Positions 43,652 through 52,890 are shown, numbered from the stretch's first letter. The stretch is DNA of 64,000 bases from Bacillus sp. FJAT-25509 (GCF_001420605.1 NZ_LJIZ01000003.1:310001-374000); one strand, 5' to 3'. Notes: a model not told the origin generated them from the letters alone. Translations and numbers: made by a program.

Positions 43652-43891
43652 TCATACATTGGTTTTTTTGATGAAATACGCTAGTACAAAAGGAATAATT
43701 GGTAGAAAAACAACCAATTTAATCCAGCTCTCTGCACCACCAAAATATAGTGTTGGTATTATTAATGCAACTCCGCTCACTATTAATGTTTTCCATGATT
43801 TTTTCCATAGACCCCAAACTAATAGAATGAATCCAGAACAAATTAACAACCAAAAAATTAACCCTACCCAATAGAATCCAGCATCTTCCAT
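43652..43891 (-). CDS. Small membrane protein, 79 aa
   Basis: Three hydrophobic segments cover most of the protein (FYWVGLIFWLLICSGFILLVWGL, TLIVSGVALIIPTLYFGG, WIKLVVFLPIIPFVLAYFI). It ends in a basic KKTNV. No recognised domain. It is separate from its neighbours. Confidence 0.55.
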   Translation of the reverse strand: MEDAGFYWVGLIFWLLICSGFILLVWGLWKKSWKTLIVSGVALIIPTLYFGGAESWIKLVVFLPIIPFVLAYFIKKTNV

Positions 43892-44220
43892 TAATTCACA
43901 CCTTAGTCAGAATTATGTATTACAGTAAATCTCTTCAGTTAACAATCCTTCAATAAACGATAGGTCTTCTTTATTTCTTTTGTATGCTTGGATAATTTCT
44001 ATATTTATCTGAATTTTACCACATTTTTATTTTAAATAGAAAAACATTATGAATTTACAAGATAATCCTCACCTCTACAGTTTCATTCTATGATTGTAAG
44101 TTAAGTCAGGTATTTTTCTTAAACAGCTTTATTCAAAGAAGTTGTGAATAGTCATGAATTATTATGAGATGAAATATTATAGGAAAGAAAGACATTTAAA
44201 AGCCAATGGGGGCGATTAAA
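43892..44220. other. Intergenic region without a recognised gene
   Basis: The region is A+T-rich. At about 43911-44015 the minus strand reads INIEIIQAYKRNKEDLSFIE, which has a coding look but no start codon or ribosome site; it may be a trace of a lost small gene. Nothing else is evident. Confidence 0.3.
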
Positions 44221-45081
44221 TTGGCATATGTAGAACTTGATTCTCATACAAAGCTCTATTATGAAGATCACGGAGAAGGTCAAACAGTTATTTTTGTTCA
44301 TGGAGTTATGATGAGTAGTAGGTTTTTTCATAAACAAGTTCCGTATTTTAGTAAAAATTATCGTGTTATTACTTTAGACTTACGAGCACATGGGAAGTCC
44401 TCAAAAGTTCAATCTGGGCATACTGTAGCACAGTACGCTCGTGATTTAAAATGCTTTATAGAAAAATTAGATTTAAAGGATGTAATTTTACTAGGCTGGT
44501 CAATGGGAGCTTTTGTATTGTGGGATTATGTAAATCAATTTGGCAGTAAAAATATTAAGGCGCTAACAGTTGTTGATCAATCTGCATCCGATTATATATG
44601 GCCAGATTGGGAGTTTGGAGCATTTGATTTTACGATTTTAAAAAATGTAATGCAGTCTATCCAAGAAGATCAAAACAAATTTAATAGCGATTTTATATAT
44701 GGTATGTATATGGATCAACCAGATCCAAAAGAACATAAATGGATTTTAAAAGAAATGAATAAGTTACCTGCAGCGATTGCAAGTACAATAGTATTTAATC
44801 AAACTGCTGTAGATTATCGGGATACTCTTTGTAATGTCGATATTCCAACATTAATTTGTTTTGGTAGCCATGGATTTTTTCCATTAGCTGCTGGTGAGTT
44901 TATTCAAAAAAATATAAAAGGTTCAAAATTTGTTCCATTTTATAATAGTAGTCATCTTTTGTTTTTGGAAGAAACAGATAAGTTCAATCAGGAGTTAGAC
45001 GAATTTTTTAAAGAAGTACAAAAATCCGGAAAAGGAAAAACAAAATCTAGAAAAAAAGAAAAAAGAAAAGCGGAAAACTAA
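44221..45081 (+). CDS. Alpha/beta hydrolase with lysine-rich tail
   Basis: The frame opens with an ATG at 44206, but that ATG lies in ATGGGGGCG, a good ribosome site for the TTG at 44221 (MAYVELDSHTKLYYE), which I prefer. The oxyanion motif is FVHGVMMSS, the nucleophile GWSMGAF, the acid near CFGSHGFFP and the catalytic His in YNSSHLLFLEE. The C-terminal tail is strongly basic (KSGKGKTKSRKKEKRKAEN), unusual for this family. Substrate unknown. Confidence 0.8.
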   Translation: MAYVELDSHTKLYYEDHGEGQTVIFVHGVMMSSRFFHKQVPYFSKNYRVITLDLRAHGKSSKVQSGHTVAQYARDLKCFIEKLDLKDVILLGWSMGAFVLWDYVNQFGSKNIKALTVVDQSASDYIWPDWEFGAFDFTILKNVMQSIQEDQNKFNSDFIYGMYMDQPDPKEHKWILKEMNKLPAAIASTIVFNQTAVDYRDTLCNVDIPTLICFGSHGFFPLAAGEFIQKNIKGSKFVPFYNSSHLLFLEETDKFNQELDEFFKEVQKSGKGKTKSRKKEKRKAEN

Positions 45082-45187
45082 ATGGTGAACAAGGATTGCA
45101 GGATTTAGGTGTTAAAGGATTGAAAAACTTTGTTTTCAACTCTTGCACTACCTGCTTTTCTTGTTTTCATGCTTCCTGCCATTAACC

Positions 45188-45787
45188 TCACTTAAACCAA
45201 CCTTTTTCTTTTGATTGTTTTATAGCTTCGATTCTATTTTTAACTTCTAATTTGTCCAAAATCATAGATATATAATTTCTCACTGTTCCTGTTTTTAGAC
45301 TCAATTCATCCGCAATTTCTTGTGTGTTCTTACCATCGGCTACTAGCTCTAAAACTTCTTTTTCTCGGTCAGTTAATGGATTTTCCTCGGCGTATACATC
45401 ATCCATTAGTTCCGGAGCATAGATTCTCTTCCCGGCAATAATACTTCTTATTGAGCTTGCTAACTCATCACTTGGGCTATCCTTTAATAAATATCCTTTT
45501 ACACCTGCTTTTAATGCTCTTTGAAAATATCCAGATCTAGCGAAAGTTGTTAAAATAATCACTTTACAATCGAAAGCCTTTAGTTCTTCTGCAGCCTCAA
45601 GTCCAGTTTTACCAGGCATTTCAATATCCATTATACAAATGTCAGGTTGTAATTGCTTGACTAGTTTAACTGCTTCTTCTCCGTTTGATGCTTGACCAAC
45701 AACTTCCATATCATCTTCTAGATTAAGCAAAGAACCAAGCGCACCTAATAGCATTCGTTGGTCTTCAGCAATTACGATCCTAATCAT
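45188..45787 (-). CDS. desR: LuxR-type response regulator DesR
   Basis: This 199-aa protein has an N-terminal receiver with the phosphorylated Asp in CIMDIEMPGKTGLEA and a conserved Lys in YLLKDSPSDE. The C-terminal HTH is ENPLTDREKEVLELVADGK. It follows desK and des in one operon, as in B. subtilis, where phosphorylated DesR activates des in the cold. Confidence 0.93.
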   Translation of the reverse strand: MIRIVIAEDQRMLLGALGSLLNLEDDMEVVGQASNGEEAVKLVKQLQPDICIMDIEMPGKTGLEAAEELKAFDCKVIILTTFARSGYFQRALKAGVKGYLLKDSPSDELASSIRSIIAGKRIYAPELMDDVYAEENPLTDREKEVLELVADGKNTQEIADELSLKTGTVRNYISMILDKLEVKNRIEAIKQSKEKGWFK

Positions 45788-46920
45788 ACTAGTTCCTCCA
45801 CTTCAATTTGTTTTACATCGATTGGAACTTTCATAATTAAAGTCATTCCATGTTCACAGTTTACCTCTAACGTTCCATTCACAAATTCGAGTCGTTCCTT
45901 CATGCCAATTAACCCATAACCGGTTGTGAATTTTTCCAAATTACAACCAACTCCATTATCGATAACCGAAAAAATTATTTCATTTTTCATTTGTTTAATT
46001 GATATTCTACATAAAGTGGCATTACTATGTTTTACAACATTTGTTACGGCTTCCTTTAAACACATACTCACAATATTTTCTGTCAGTAAGGATACATTTG
46101 TAAGTTGAAAGTTATCGTTACAATCGACTGTAATTTCAGCCGCATGCAAAATTTGCTTGATTCTTATTAGTTCATCTTTAATTCGAATCCCTCTCATTTG
46201 AGAAACTATTTTTCGAACCTCATTTAAAGCTGTTCTGGCCGTTTGTTGTACATCTTTTAATTCATTTTGAGCAAGATCTGGATCCTTTGTGATTAACTTT
46301 CTAGCTAAATCACTTTTTAAGCCAATCAGTGAAAGTTTTTGACCGAGCGTATCATGTAAATCACGAGCAATTCGTTGACGCTCTTCTAGTTTTACAAGAT
46401 CCGAAATACGTTTATTAGCATCTACTAGCTTTTCTTCTAATTGCCCTCTTTCATTTCGACTGTAAAGACTAAATGGTAACAAAATAACGCTAATCCAAGT
46501 AATGATAATAAATGGAAGCTGCCTAATGATTAATTCTTCTTGAAGGATAATCGTGATGTTGATTGAAATTGTAGTAATAACTAAATGAAGGATATATAAA
46601 GTTAAAAATGTAACTCGATTTTTTCTCTTTCCAATCATATAGGCTATAAAAAAAGCAAAATATACATAACTAAAAAGTATATTCATTGAAGTAGAAATGA
46701 TGATTAATATGGATGACCATAGAAAAATTGACCATCCTTTTGATATGTACGCCAATCGATAGATTATAAAAAATGATATTGTTAGTAAAATTCCTATTAT
46801 GATTCTTAAAGTGGAGTGTGCAGAAAGAAAAATAAAATAAAATGGCGAAATTCCTAAAACTGTCCAAATATATGGAGAGATTCCTGTACTTTTTAGGAAA
46901 CCTAAATATCTTTTAAACAT
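45784..46920 (-). CDS. desK: Membrane thermosensor histidine kinase DesK
   Basis: This 378-aa protein has four to five membrane helices in residues 1-155, a coiled linker, the HisKA_3 box with RQRIARDLHDTLGQKLSLIG and an ATPase domain with KEAVTNVVKHS and GYGLIGMKERLE. The DesK N terminus reads the thickness of the bilayer and controls DesR. It overlaps desR by 4 bp. Confidence 0.93.
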   Translation of the reverse strand: MFKRYLGFLKSTGISPYIWTVLGISPFYFIFLSAHSTLRIIIGILLTISFFIIYRLAYISKGWSIFLWSSILIIISTSMNILFSYVYFAFFIAYMIGKRKNRVTFLTLYILHLVITTISINITIILQEELIIRQLPFIIITWISVILLPFSLYSRNERGQLEEKLVDANKRISDLVKLEERQRIARDLHDTLGQKLSLIGLKSDLARKLITKDPDLAQNELKDVQQTARTALNEVRKIVSQMRGIRIKDELIRIKQILHAAEITVDCNDNFQLTNVSLLTENIVSMCLKEAVTNVVKHSNATLCRISIKQMKNEIIFSVIDNGVGCNLEKFTTGYGLIGMKERLEFVNGTLEVNCEHGMTLIMKVPIDVKQIEVEELV

Positions 46921-47005
46921 AAATTTACCTCATTATTCAAACATTTTGTGACCTTCTTTAACAATCTTATCATATTTTAGCAAAGTTATTCTTTATAAAA
47001 TACAT

Positions 47006-47034
47006 CGAAAGTTCAGACAGTGTCTGAACTTTCG
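47006..47034 (-). terminator. 29-bp perfect palindrome over the des stop codon
   Basis: CGAAAGTTCAGACA (47006-47019), one base, then TGTCTGAACTTTCG (47021-47034). The stop codon TGA (47015-47013) is inside the stem. No T-run follows on the minus strand, so partial termination or RNA processing between des and desK seems more likely than full termination. Confidence 0.6.
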
Positions 47035-48038
47035 CGATTTACTTTATAGATTGATTTTATATCTTTAAATCCTACAAATTGCTTTGTTTCTTCATCCCAT
47101 AATTTGAATTTTAAAGATGTTAAACTTGTTTTTAGTGTAATCGTTGGTACATTTTGTAATGGAAGCGTATTATTATGAACAGACTCTAAATTATAATTCG
47201 GTACCCTTGGACTTAAATGATGAACATGGTGGTATCCAATATTACCTGTTATCCATTGCAATAATTTTGGAAGTTTATAAAAAGAGCTTCCTTCAACCGC
47301 TGCTTTTACATATTCCCAATTCGTATCTTCTTCAAAATAAGTGTCTTCAAATTGATGCTGTACATAGAACAGCCAAATTCCTAATACTGCCGAAATGAAA
47401 AAGATCGGACCTTCTACTAATAAATATTTTTCCCAACCTATTGTGTAGCAAAATAAAGCTGAAACCCCAACAATTAAAAGATTAGTTAAATAAGTGTTTA
47501 ATCTTTCTTTTAATTTTGCATTTTTCGTATTGAATCGATTTGAAATTAACACGATATAAATTGGTCCTAAACCAAACATGATTAATGGATTACGGTATAG
47601 ACGATATTGTACTTTTGTCCAGAACGGTGCTGCAACGTACTCTTCAACAGTTAAAACCCACATATCTCCAATTCCGCGCTTATCTAAGTTACCACTTGTC
47701 GCATGGTGGATTGAATGACTGTGCTTCCACTGGCTGAATGGGAATAAAGTAACAACGCCTGTAATTGTCCCAAGAACTTTATTTGCTGTTTTATTCTTAA
47801 AAAATGATTGATGACAACAATCATGGAAGATGATAAATATCCTTATTAAGAATAGTGCTGCAACAATATCAATAAAGATCGTTAATACTACTGAAATAGA
47901 ACTACTTTTATAGGCTAAATACCACAAAAAGATAAATGGGATAAACGTATTGATCATTTGCCAAATACTAGCTTTTAAATTTGATTTTTCATAAGGAATA
48001 ATTTGCTTTCGTAAACTCTTTTGATTTTCTTTTGACAT
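47013..48038 (-). CDS. des: Membrane fatty acid desaturase (Delta5-Des type)
   Basis: This 341-aa protein has three histidine boxes: HDCCHQSF, HSIHH and HHVHH. They bind a di-iron centre, and four membrane helices flank them. It introduces a double bond into acyl chains of existing phospholipids after cold shock. It is the first gene of des-desK-desR, with a candidate DesR site upstream. Confidence 0.95.
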   Translation of the reverse strand: MSKENQKSLRKQIIPYEKSNLKASIWQMINTFIPFIFLWYLAYKSSSISVVLTIFIDIVAALFLIRIFIIFHDCCHQSFFKNKTANKVLGTITGVVTLFPFSQWKHSHSIHHATSGNLDKRGIGDMWVLTVEEYVAAPFWTKVQYRLYRNPLIMFGLGPIYIVLISNRFNTKNAKLKERLNTYLTNLLIVGVSALFCYTIGWEKYLLVEGPIFFISAVLGIWLFYVQHQFEDTYFEEDTNWEYVKAAVEGSSFYKLPKLLQWITGNIGYHHVHHLSPRVPNYNLESVHNNTLPLQNVPTITLKTSLTSLKFKLWDEETKQFVGFKDIKSIYKVNRESSDTV

Positions 48039-48124
48039 TTAGAAGTTCCTTCCTAATGTTGTAACATTTCATTGTTATATTATCCTAATTATATAAGTTA
48101 ATTTTCACTGTGGTAGTAGCAAGC

Positions 48125-48152
48125 GTCATATGAAAAAGATGACAAATGTCAT
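48125..48152 (-). promoter_or_regulatory. Candidate DesR binding region upstream of des
   Basis: A perfect 14-bp palindrome ATGACA-AA-TGTCAT lies at 48139-48152 and a further GTCAT half-site at 48125-48129, about 90-115 bp before the des start. DesR is known to bind paired palindromic GTCAT-like sites ahead of des. Confidence 0.5.
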
Positions 48153-48250
48153 ATTAAATAAAACGTTTACTTTAATCATTGAATCTATAAAAACACATTT
48201 ATTAGAATGTTTAATTTTTTGGTAAATATGATAGTTTTTTCATAAAAAAA

Positions 48251-48275
48251 AAGTAATACTCAAATAGTATTACTT
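48251..48275. terminator. Terminator of the DUF2269 gene
   Basis: AAGTAATACT pairs with AGTATTACTT, with A's on the minus-strand downstream side. Confidence 0.8.
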
Positions 48276-48309
48276 CTTATCAGTTAGAACTCCATAATTT
48301 TAATGATTT

Positions 48310-48837
48310 TTATCGTGTTGCTACCTTTTTATTCTTTTTTATTTTACCAAAAGGTTTAAAATACGTAATGAATGTCATGAATGCTAAGCAACTTAAGTTA
48401 AATATTCCAGTTATAATAATTGAAAGCCAAGTTGATTCAAATTTATTTTCATTAAGTGCACTTACCCCTAATCCTTCAGCGGTTTTTACTAAATACGCGA
48501 ACCAATCATTAATCAAAATGATTCCAATCAAAATAATTAAAACTGTTAGTACGAGTTTAATAACAACCCAATAATACTTTACTAATCCCCACTGAGTCCA
48601 AATTGAAAGTAAAATTCCTGTAATTAAAGTTGCAAGTGCGGGATATTTTAGTAAATTTTCATCAATGATATGCATACTCGATAATGTATAAATAAGCTGC
48701 TCTGAGTTTTGCGCATTTTTCAAATATAATCCTAATATTATTAAACTTAATGTACCTCCGAACCAAGCACATACTGCTAAAACATGTACACTAACTAATA
48801 TATTTTTTTTCGTTAAATTTATTTTCTTTTTAGCCAC
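48310..48837 (-). CDS. DUF2269-like membrane protein
   Basis: This 175-aa protein has four membrane helices. The first contains VSVHVLAVCAWFGGTLSLI, whose His and W-F-G-G pattern is typical of DUF2269/CopD-like proteins; others include YPALATLITGILLSI and WVVIKLVLTVLIILIGII. Relatives are linked to copper or haem-associated membrane functions but without proof. Monocistronic. Confidence 0.7.
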   Translation of the reverse strand: MAKKKINLTKKNILVSVHVLAVCAWFGGTLSLIILGLYLKNAQNSEQLIYTLSSMHIIDENLLKYPALATLITGILLSIWTQWGLVKYYWVVIKLVLTVLIILIGIILINDWFAYLVKTAEGLGVSALNENKFESTWLSIIITGIFNLSCLAFMTFITYFKPFGKIKKNKKVATR

Positions 48838-49075
48838 AATTCTATTCCCTCCGTTTTTATGAATTTCATACTTTTCATCATAGTGGCTAGATATAAATCT
48901 ACTATTATCAATTTCTTAAATAATTCTTAAATTATCTCTGCGATTAATTGCTTGTTGATTTACGACCAGGTTCTTTTCTTTACTTCTTTGTTCAATCAAA
49001 CTTACCTGTTCCTTATAAAGATGATACAATTTATACATTAATTAACAGAAACAACAAGATAAGGAAAGGATTTGT

Positions 49076-49561
49076 ATGAATATGAGGATAACTGACAAAT
49101 TTCTTTTTTTTTGGGGTAACGATGATATTTACTCAAACTTTTATTACTTCCCTTTCAAACATCAAGGAATAGAATTCAAATGGTCAGAACAAGCAATTAT
49201 GTATCGAAAAGCAAATTTATTTGGTGCTAATAATATAGCTGATCGAATACTAAAAGCCCAGACACCTAAGCAATGTAAAGATTTAGGGAGAAGCAACGAA
49301 ATACCGTTCGATGAAAAAGTTTGGATAGCAAATCGTGAAATAATTTATGGGGACGTTTTATTTGATAAATTTTCTAACACCTTACTAAAATCTGAATTAC
49401 TAGCGACGAGTGATAAAATTTTAGTTGAAGCTAGTCCTTTTGATAAGATTTGGGGTATTGGTATAGGCGAAAATGATAAACGTGCAGAAAATCCTAAACA
49501 GTGGAAAGGGCTAAATCTACTTGGGAAAGTTTTAATGGAAGTACAAAGCAAATTAAAATAA
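49076..49561 (+). CDS. NADAR family protein (YbiA-like)
   Basis: This 161-aa protein has family blocks: the N-terminal FWGNDDIYSNFYYFPF, WSEQAIMYRKANLFG, and the C-terminal SPFDKIWGIGIGENDKRAENP, with DxxWGxG active-site residues. NADAR proteins hydrolyse N-glycosidic bonds in riboflavin intermediates or remove ADP-ribose from guanine. No DarT-type toxin or riboflavin gene is adjacent, so its substrate is open. Confidence 0.88.
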   Translation: MNMRITDKFLFFWGNDDIYSNFYYFPFKHQGIEFKWSEQAIMYRKANLFGANNIADRILKAQTPKQCKDLGRSNEIPFDEKVWIANREIIYGDVLFDKFSNTLLKSELLATSDKILVEASPFDKIWGIGIGENDKRAENPKQWKGLNLLGKVLMEVQSKLK

Positions 49562-49588
49562 TGTAACAAAATTCAATTATAAACCGTG

Positions 49589-49614
49589 ATAAACCATCTA
49601 ATTTGATGGTTTAT
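49589..49614 (+). terminator. Terminator of the NADAR gene
   Basis: ATAAACCATC pairs with GATGGTTTAT, followed by TATTTTTTG. Confidence 0.85.
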
Positions 49615-49729
49615 TATTTTTTGTCTAATGGCTTTAAAATGCAATAACTCAATTAAATAAAAAAGAGCCATCCATTAAGTCAGCACAACTAACTTACTAG
49701 ATCACCCTTAAATTAATTAATGATTGAGT

Positions 49730-50419
49730 TTAATCTTTAAACCGATATCCCACTCCCCATATTGTCTCAATATAATTTGGGTTGGATGGGTCAACTTCTA
49801 TTTTTTCACGGATTTTACGGATATGAACTGTTACAGTAGAAATATCTCCGACAGTTTCAAATCCCCAAATACGATCAAATAATAATTCTTTACTAAATAC
49901 TTTATTTGGATTTGAAGCAAGAAAGGAAAGTAAGTTAAACTCCTTCGCTGTGAATAATTTTTCTTCACCATTAACAAGTACTTTTCTAGAGTCCTTTTGA
50001 ATCGTAAGTCCCCTTACTTGAAGTTCTTCTTCATTTATTTGATTTTTACTTGCTAAACGTTGATACCTTGAAAGATGAGCTTTGACTCTAGCGATTAATT
50101 CACTTGGGCTAAATGGTTTCATGATAAAATCATCTGCCCCTAGACCAAATCCTCTAATTTTATCAATATCTTCTGTTTTAGCTGAAACAATTAAGATTGG
50201 AATGTCTTTACTCTCTCGAATTTTTTTACATATTTCAAAACCATTTAATTCTGGCAACATTAAGTCGAGCATGATTAAGTCATATTCCTTTGATAAAGCT
50301 TTTTGAAGTCCGCTTTTTCCATTAGATTCTATTTCAACTTCAAAATCATTTATTTCTAAATAATCTCTTTGTAATAATGCGATACTTTGATCATCTTCAA
50401 TAATTAAAACCTTTTTCAT
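49730..50419 (-). CDS. OmpR-family response regulator
   Basis: This 229-aa protein has a receiver with the acidic pocket IIEDD, the phosphorylated Asp in LIMLDLMLPELNGFE and Lys in DDFIMKPFSP. The winged-helix output domain ends TVTVHIRKIREKIEVDP and ETIWGVGYRFKD. It overlaps the kinase gene by 4 bp. No target gene is evident nearby. Confidence 0.95.
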   Translation of the reverse strand: MKKVLIIEDDQSIALLQRDYLEINDFEVEIESNGKSGLQKALSKEYDLIMLDLMLPELNGFEICKKIRESKDIPILIVSAKTEDIDKIRGFGLGADDFIMKPFSPSELIARVKAHLSRYQRLASKNQINEEELQVRGLTIQKDSRKVLVNGEEKLFTAKEFNLLSFLASNPNKVFSKELLFDRIWGFETVGDISTVTVHIRKIREKIEVDPSNPNYIETIWGVGYRFKD

Positions 50420-51534
50420 TTCGTCACCTTTGTTATAGATATCTTATTTAATGAAAGAAAAATGTTTGTATATTCACCAATTTGACTTTCTGCCCACACT
50501 TCTCCATCGTGCTCTTCTATGATTCTTTTTGCAATTGCCAGTCCTAAACCTGACCCACCTGTTGATACATTTCTTGATGGATCAGCCCGGTAAAAACGAT
50601 CAAAAATAAACGGAAGCGCCTCTTTGGAAATTCCCTTACCGTTATCATGAAATTTTATCGTTATGTTTTCTTTGTCATCTATTAATTTTATGCTAATTCG
50701 TTTTTCAGCTTTATCCATGTATTTCAAACTATTTTGGATGATATTTGTCATTACACGTTTGAATTGTTCCCGGTCTAACAGAACAATACTATTTTCGCGA
50801 TTCACATTCTCACTATAAGTAATACTTACATTTATCGGTTCTAAATCAAATTTTAACTCCTCGATACGATCGACTAAATAATCATGAATATTTACTTCTT
50901 CAAAATGAAAAGGTACACGTTTTAAATCTAACTTCGAATAAAGGAATAGTTCATTAATCAATTGATCCATATCCAAGGTTTTCAGATAAATTGTTTCAAT
51001 ATACCGATCCATTTTTTCAGGTGTATTCGCTACGCCATCTTTAATTCCTTCAATATAGCCCTTTATTGATGTAATTGGTGTCTTCAAATCATGTGAAATA
51101 TTCGCAATTAATTCCTTACGATTTTCTTCGTATTTTTTCTGTATTTCAGCTGACTCTTTTAAATTTCTCCTCATTAATTCAAAGCTAATCGCTAATTGAC
51201 CAAGTTCATCTTTGTTTATTGGTTTAACTTCAAAATGTAAATTTCCTTCACTGATATGTTTAGCAGCATTTGATAGATTTTTTACCGGTCTTAGTATGCT
51301 TCTTGAAACAAAATATGATAGCACCCCATTTGTAATTGCAAAAATAGGTACAATGATTCCGAAACGGAAAAAATAAAATGAATGTGGTGGATGACCATTA
51401 AATTTAGGTTCAAAAACTTTATAGTAAAACACACCGAGCATAATCTCAATGAGGATAAAAGAAATGATTGGAATAACAATCATAGCAATATTAGATAAGA
51501 TTAATCGTTTTCGAATCGACAAAATATATTCCAA
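50416..51534 (-). CDS. Sensor histidine kinase with HAMP domain
   Basis: This 372-aa protein has two membrane helices flanking a short extracellular loop (about residues 38-58). A HAMP domain (SRSILRPVKNLSNAAKHI), a H-box (ANISHDLKTPITSIKGYIEG), an N-box (NIIQNSLKYMD) and G-boxes (DNGKGI, GGSGLGLAIAK) follow. The small loop argues for sensing at or in the membrane. Similar to Bacillus YclK/BceS-neighbour kinases but the signal is unknown. Confidence 0.94.
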   Translation of the reverse strand: MEYILSIRKRLILSNIAMIVIPIISFILIEIMLGVFYYKVFEPKFNGHPPHSFYFFRFGIIVPIFAITNGVLSYFVSRSILRPVKNLSNAAKHISEGNLHFEVKPINKDELGQLAISFELMRRNLKESAEIQKKYEENRKELIANISHDLKTPITSIKGYIEGIKDGVANTPEKMDRYIETIYLKTLDMDQLINELFLYSKLDLKRVPFHFEEVNIHDYLVDRIEELKFDLEPINVSITYSENVNRENSIVLLDREQFKRVMTNIIQNSLKYMDKAEKRISIKLIDDKENITIKFHDNGKGISKEALPFIFDRFYRADPSRNVSTGGSGLGLAIAKRIIEEHDGEVWAESQIGEYTNIFLSLNKISITKVTK

Positions 51535-51698
51535 CTTTCAGGCGAATGATGAACAATTACTTTATTACATTTTAGTTATTTGTTTGTGGGAAAGTATAAT
51601 TCAGAAATATTAATTACCTATTATTAAATTCTTAAATAATCCTTAAATTTTATACTAACATCTTCGAAGAAAACAATATTTAAGTAAAATATAAAAAA

Positions 51699-51724
51699 AG
51701 TGTGACACATCCAAGCGTCACACT
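51699..51724 (-). terminator. Terminator of the HTH-F1beta chimera gene
   Basis: AGTGTGAC pairs with GTCACACT, and the minus strand continues TTTTTTTAT. Confidence 0.88.
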
Positions 51725-51750
51725 CTTCATTATACTGATGTTTTACTTTT

Positions 51751-52791
51751 CTACAGGCTACCAATAAAATTCATTTTATCTACTTCCATCGTATCGAAAG
51801 CACCATCGATTAGTTTTCGAACATCTTGTAGGGTATTTTGTAATTTAACAGATGCCCCTGGACCTGTGAATTCTTCTGCTACGAAAAATGGTTGAGTTAA
51901 ATATGCTTCTAATAATTCACCACGTTTATATGTCAATTTTTCAGTTTCAGGTAATGAATCAATACCATGTACTGCTACTAGTGACCTTAACTCTCGATAT
52001 CTACGTAGTAATTTCTGAGCTGCTTTTTGTACTTGGTTGTGGGTTTGGTCTGGTTGATTATCTTCTAAAACTGTAGATGTTGAATGAATAGGATTAATTG
52101 CAGGATATTTATGTCTGAAAGCTAAGTCTGCATCAAATTGCCATAATGTTTCTAATGGTCCGTAAGGGAAATCTTCGTCAACCGCTTCTCCTTTTAAATC
52201 AACTAAAAAAGTTGTTACATCTTCAATACCGATATCTGCTAATTTTTGTTGGAGACGGTTAATATCACCGGTAATGACGTTTGAACGATCCGCTGCAAAA
52301 GCAAACTCTACGTTTTTTCCTGCTTTTGCGATTGCTTCATATACTTCATCAATCGAATGACATACTAAATTTACATCAGCTAAAATATCATCGATTTCTG
52401 GATGCTCACCTTCTGGTTTTAATAAAATCGTAAAATATGAATCATTCTTTAATTTATAGAACATTTCTGCTAATACTACTAGTTGACCCATGCCTGGTCT
52501 TGCAACCAAGCCAACTGTACCACCTTTTACTAATGGAGCAAATAAATCAAGCGTTTTTATTCCTGTTTCAATCATCTCAATCTTCTCCCCTCTAATGATC
52601 AGTTCATCCAATGTACATTCTGCTAATGCAGCTAATGCGACTAGTGTTCTTACTTCTGAGCGACCAATTGGAATTTTTCCAGTACATAAGTTTGAAACAG
52701 TTGCTGGTCGAAGTCCAACAGTTTTCGCAGAAGTAGTCAAATTCGGTACTCTACGACGTAATAATGCGACATTCAAGCGTAAATTTTCCAT
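51751..52791 (-). CDS. Helix-turn-helix domain fused to a degenerate F1-ATPase beta subunit
   Basis: Residues 1-70 form a Cro/CI-type HTH (SAKTVGLRPATVSNLCTGKI). From residue 72 the protein follows AtpD: IETGIKTLDLFAPLVKGG matches the segment before the P-loop. Later YPAINPIHSTS, QKLLRRYRELRSLVAVHGID, EKLTYKRGELLEAYLTQPF and FVAEEFTG match the C-terminal half. Walker A is broken: ARPGMGQL stands where AtpD has GGAGVGKT, so the essential Lys is Gln. The region between the P-loop and the C-terminal half is much shorter, and at 346 aa it cannot work as a normal beta subunit. It is a lone gene with its own terminator. I infer a regulator. Confidence 0.75.
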   Translation of the reverse strand: MENLRLNVALLRRRVPNLTTSAKTVGLRPATVSNLCTGKIPIGRSEVRTLVALAALAECTLDELIIRGEKIEMIETGIKTLDLFAPLVKGGTVGLVARPGMGQLVVLAEMFYKLKNDSYFTILLKPEGEHPEIDDILADVNLVCHSIDEVYEAIAKAGKNVEFAFAADRSNVITGDINRLQQKLADIGIEDVTTFLVDLKGEAVDEDFPYGPLETLWQFDADLAFRHKYPAINPIHSTSTVLEDNQPDQTHNQVQKAAQKLLRRYRELRSLVAVHGIDSLPETEKLTYKRGELLEAYLTQPFFVAEEFTGPGASVKLQNTLQDVRKLIDGAFDTMEVDKMNFIGSL

Positions 52792-52847
52792 CTTTCTCCT
52801 CCTTTAAGTTTAATTTATTCGAATTTACAGAATTAAGCAAGTATTTT

Positions 52848-52890
52848 TTACTTTTAAAAGTAATTTTTTTACCCTATAAAGTAAAAATAG
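52848..52890 (-). promoter_or_regulatory. Palindromes upstream of the HTH-F1beta gene
   Basis: A perfect 16-bp palindrome TTACTTTTAAAAGTAA lies at 52848-52863. It is followed by a second imperfect one, TTTTTAC-ccta-taaaGTAAAAA, so the half-site AAGTAA(AA) appears at least three times. The position, 57-100 bp before the start codon, suits an operator, possibly for the gene's own HTH. Confidence 0.45.
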
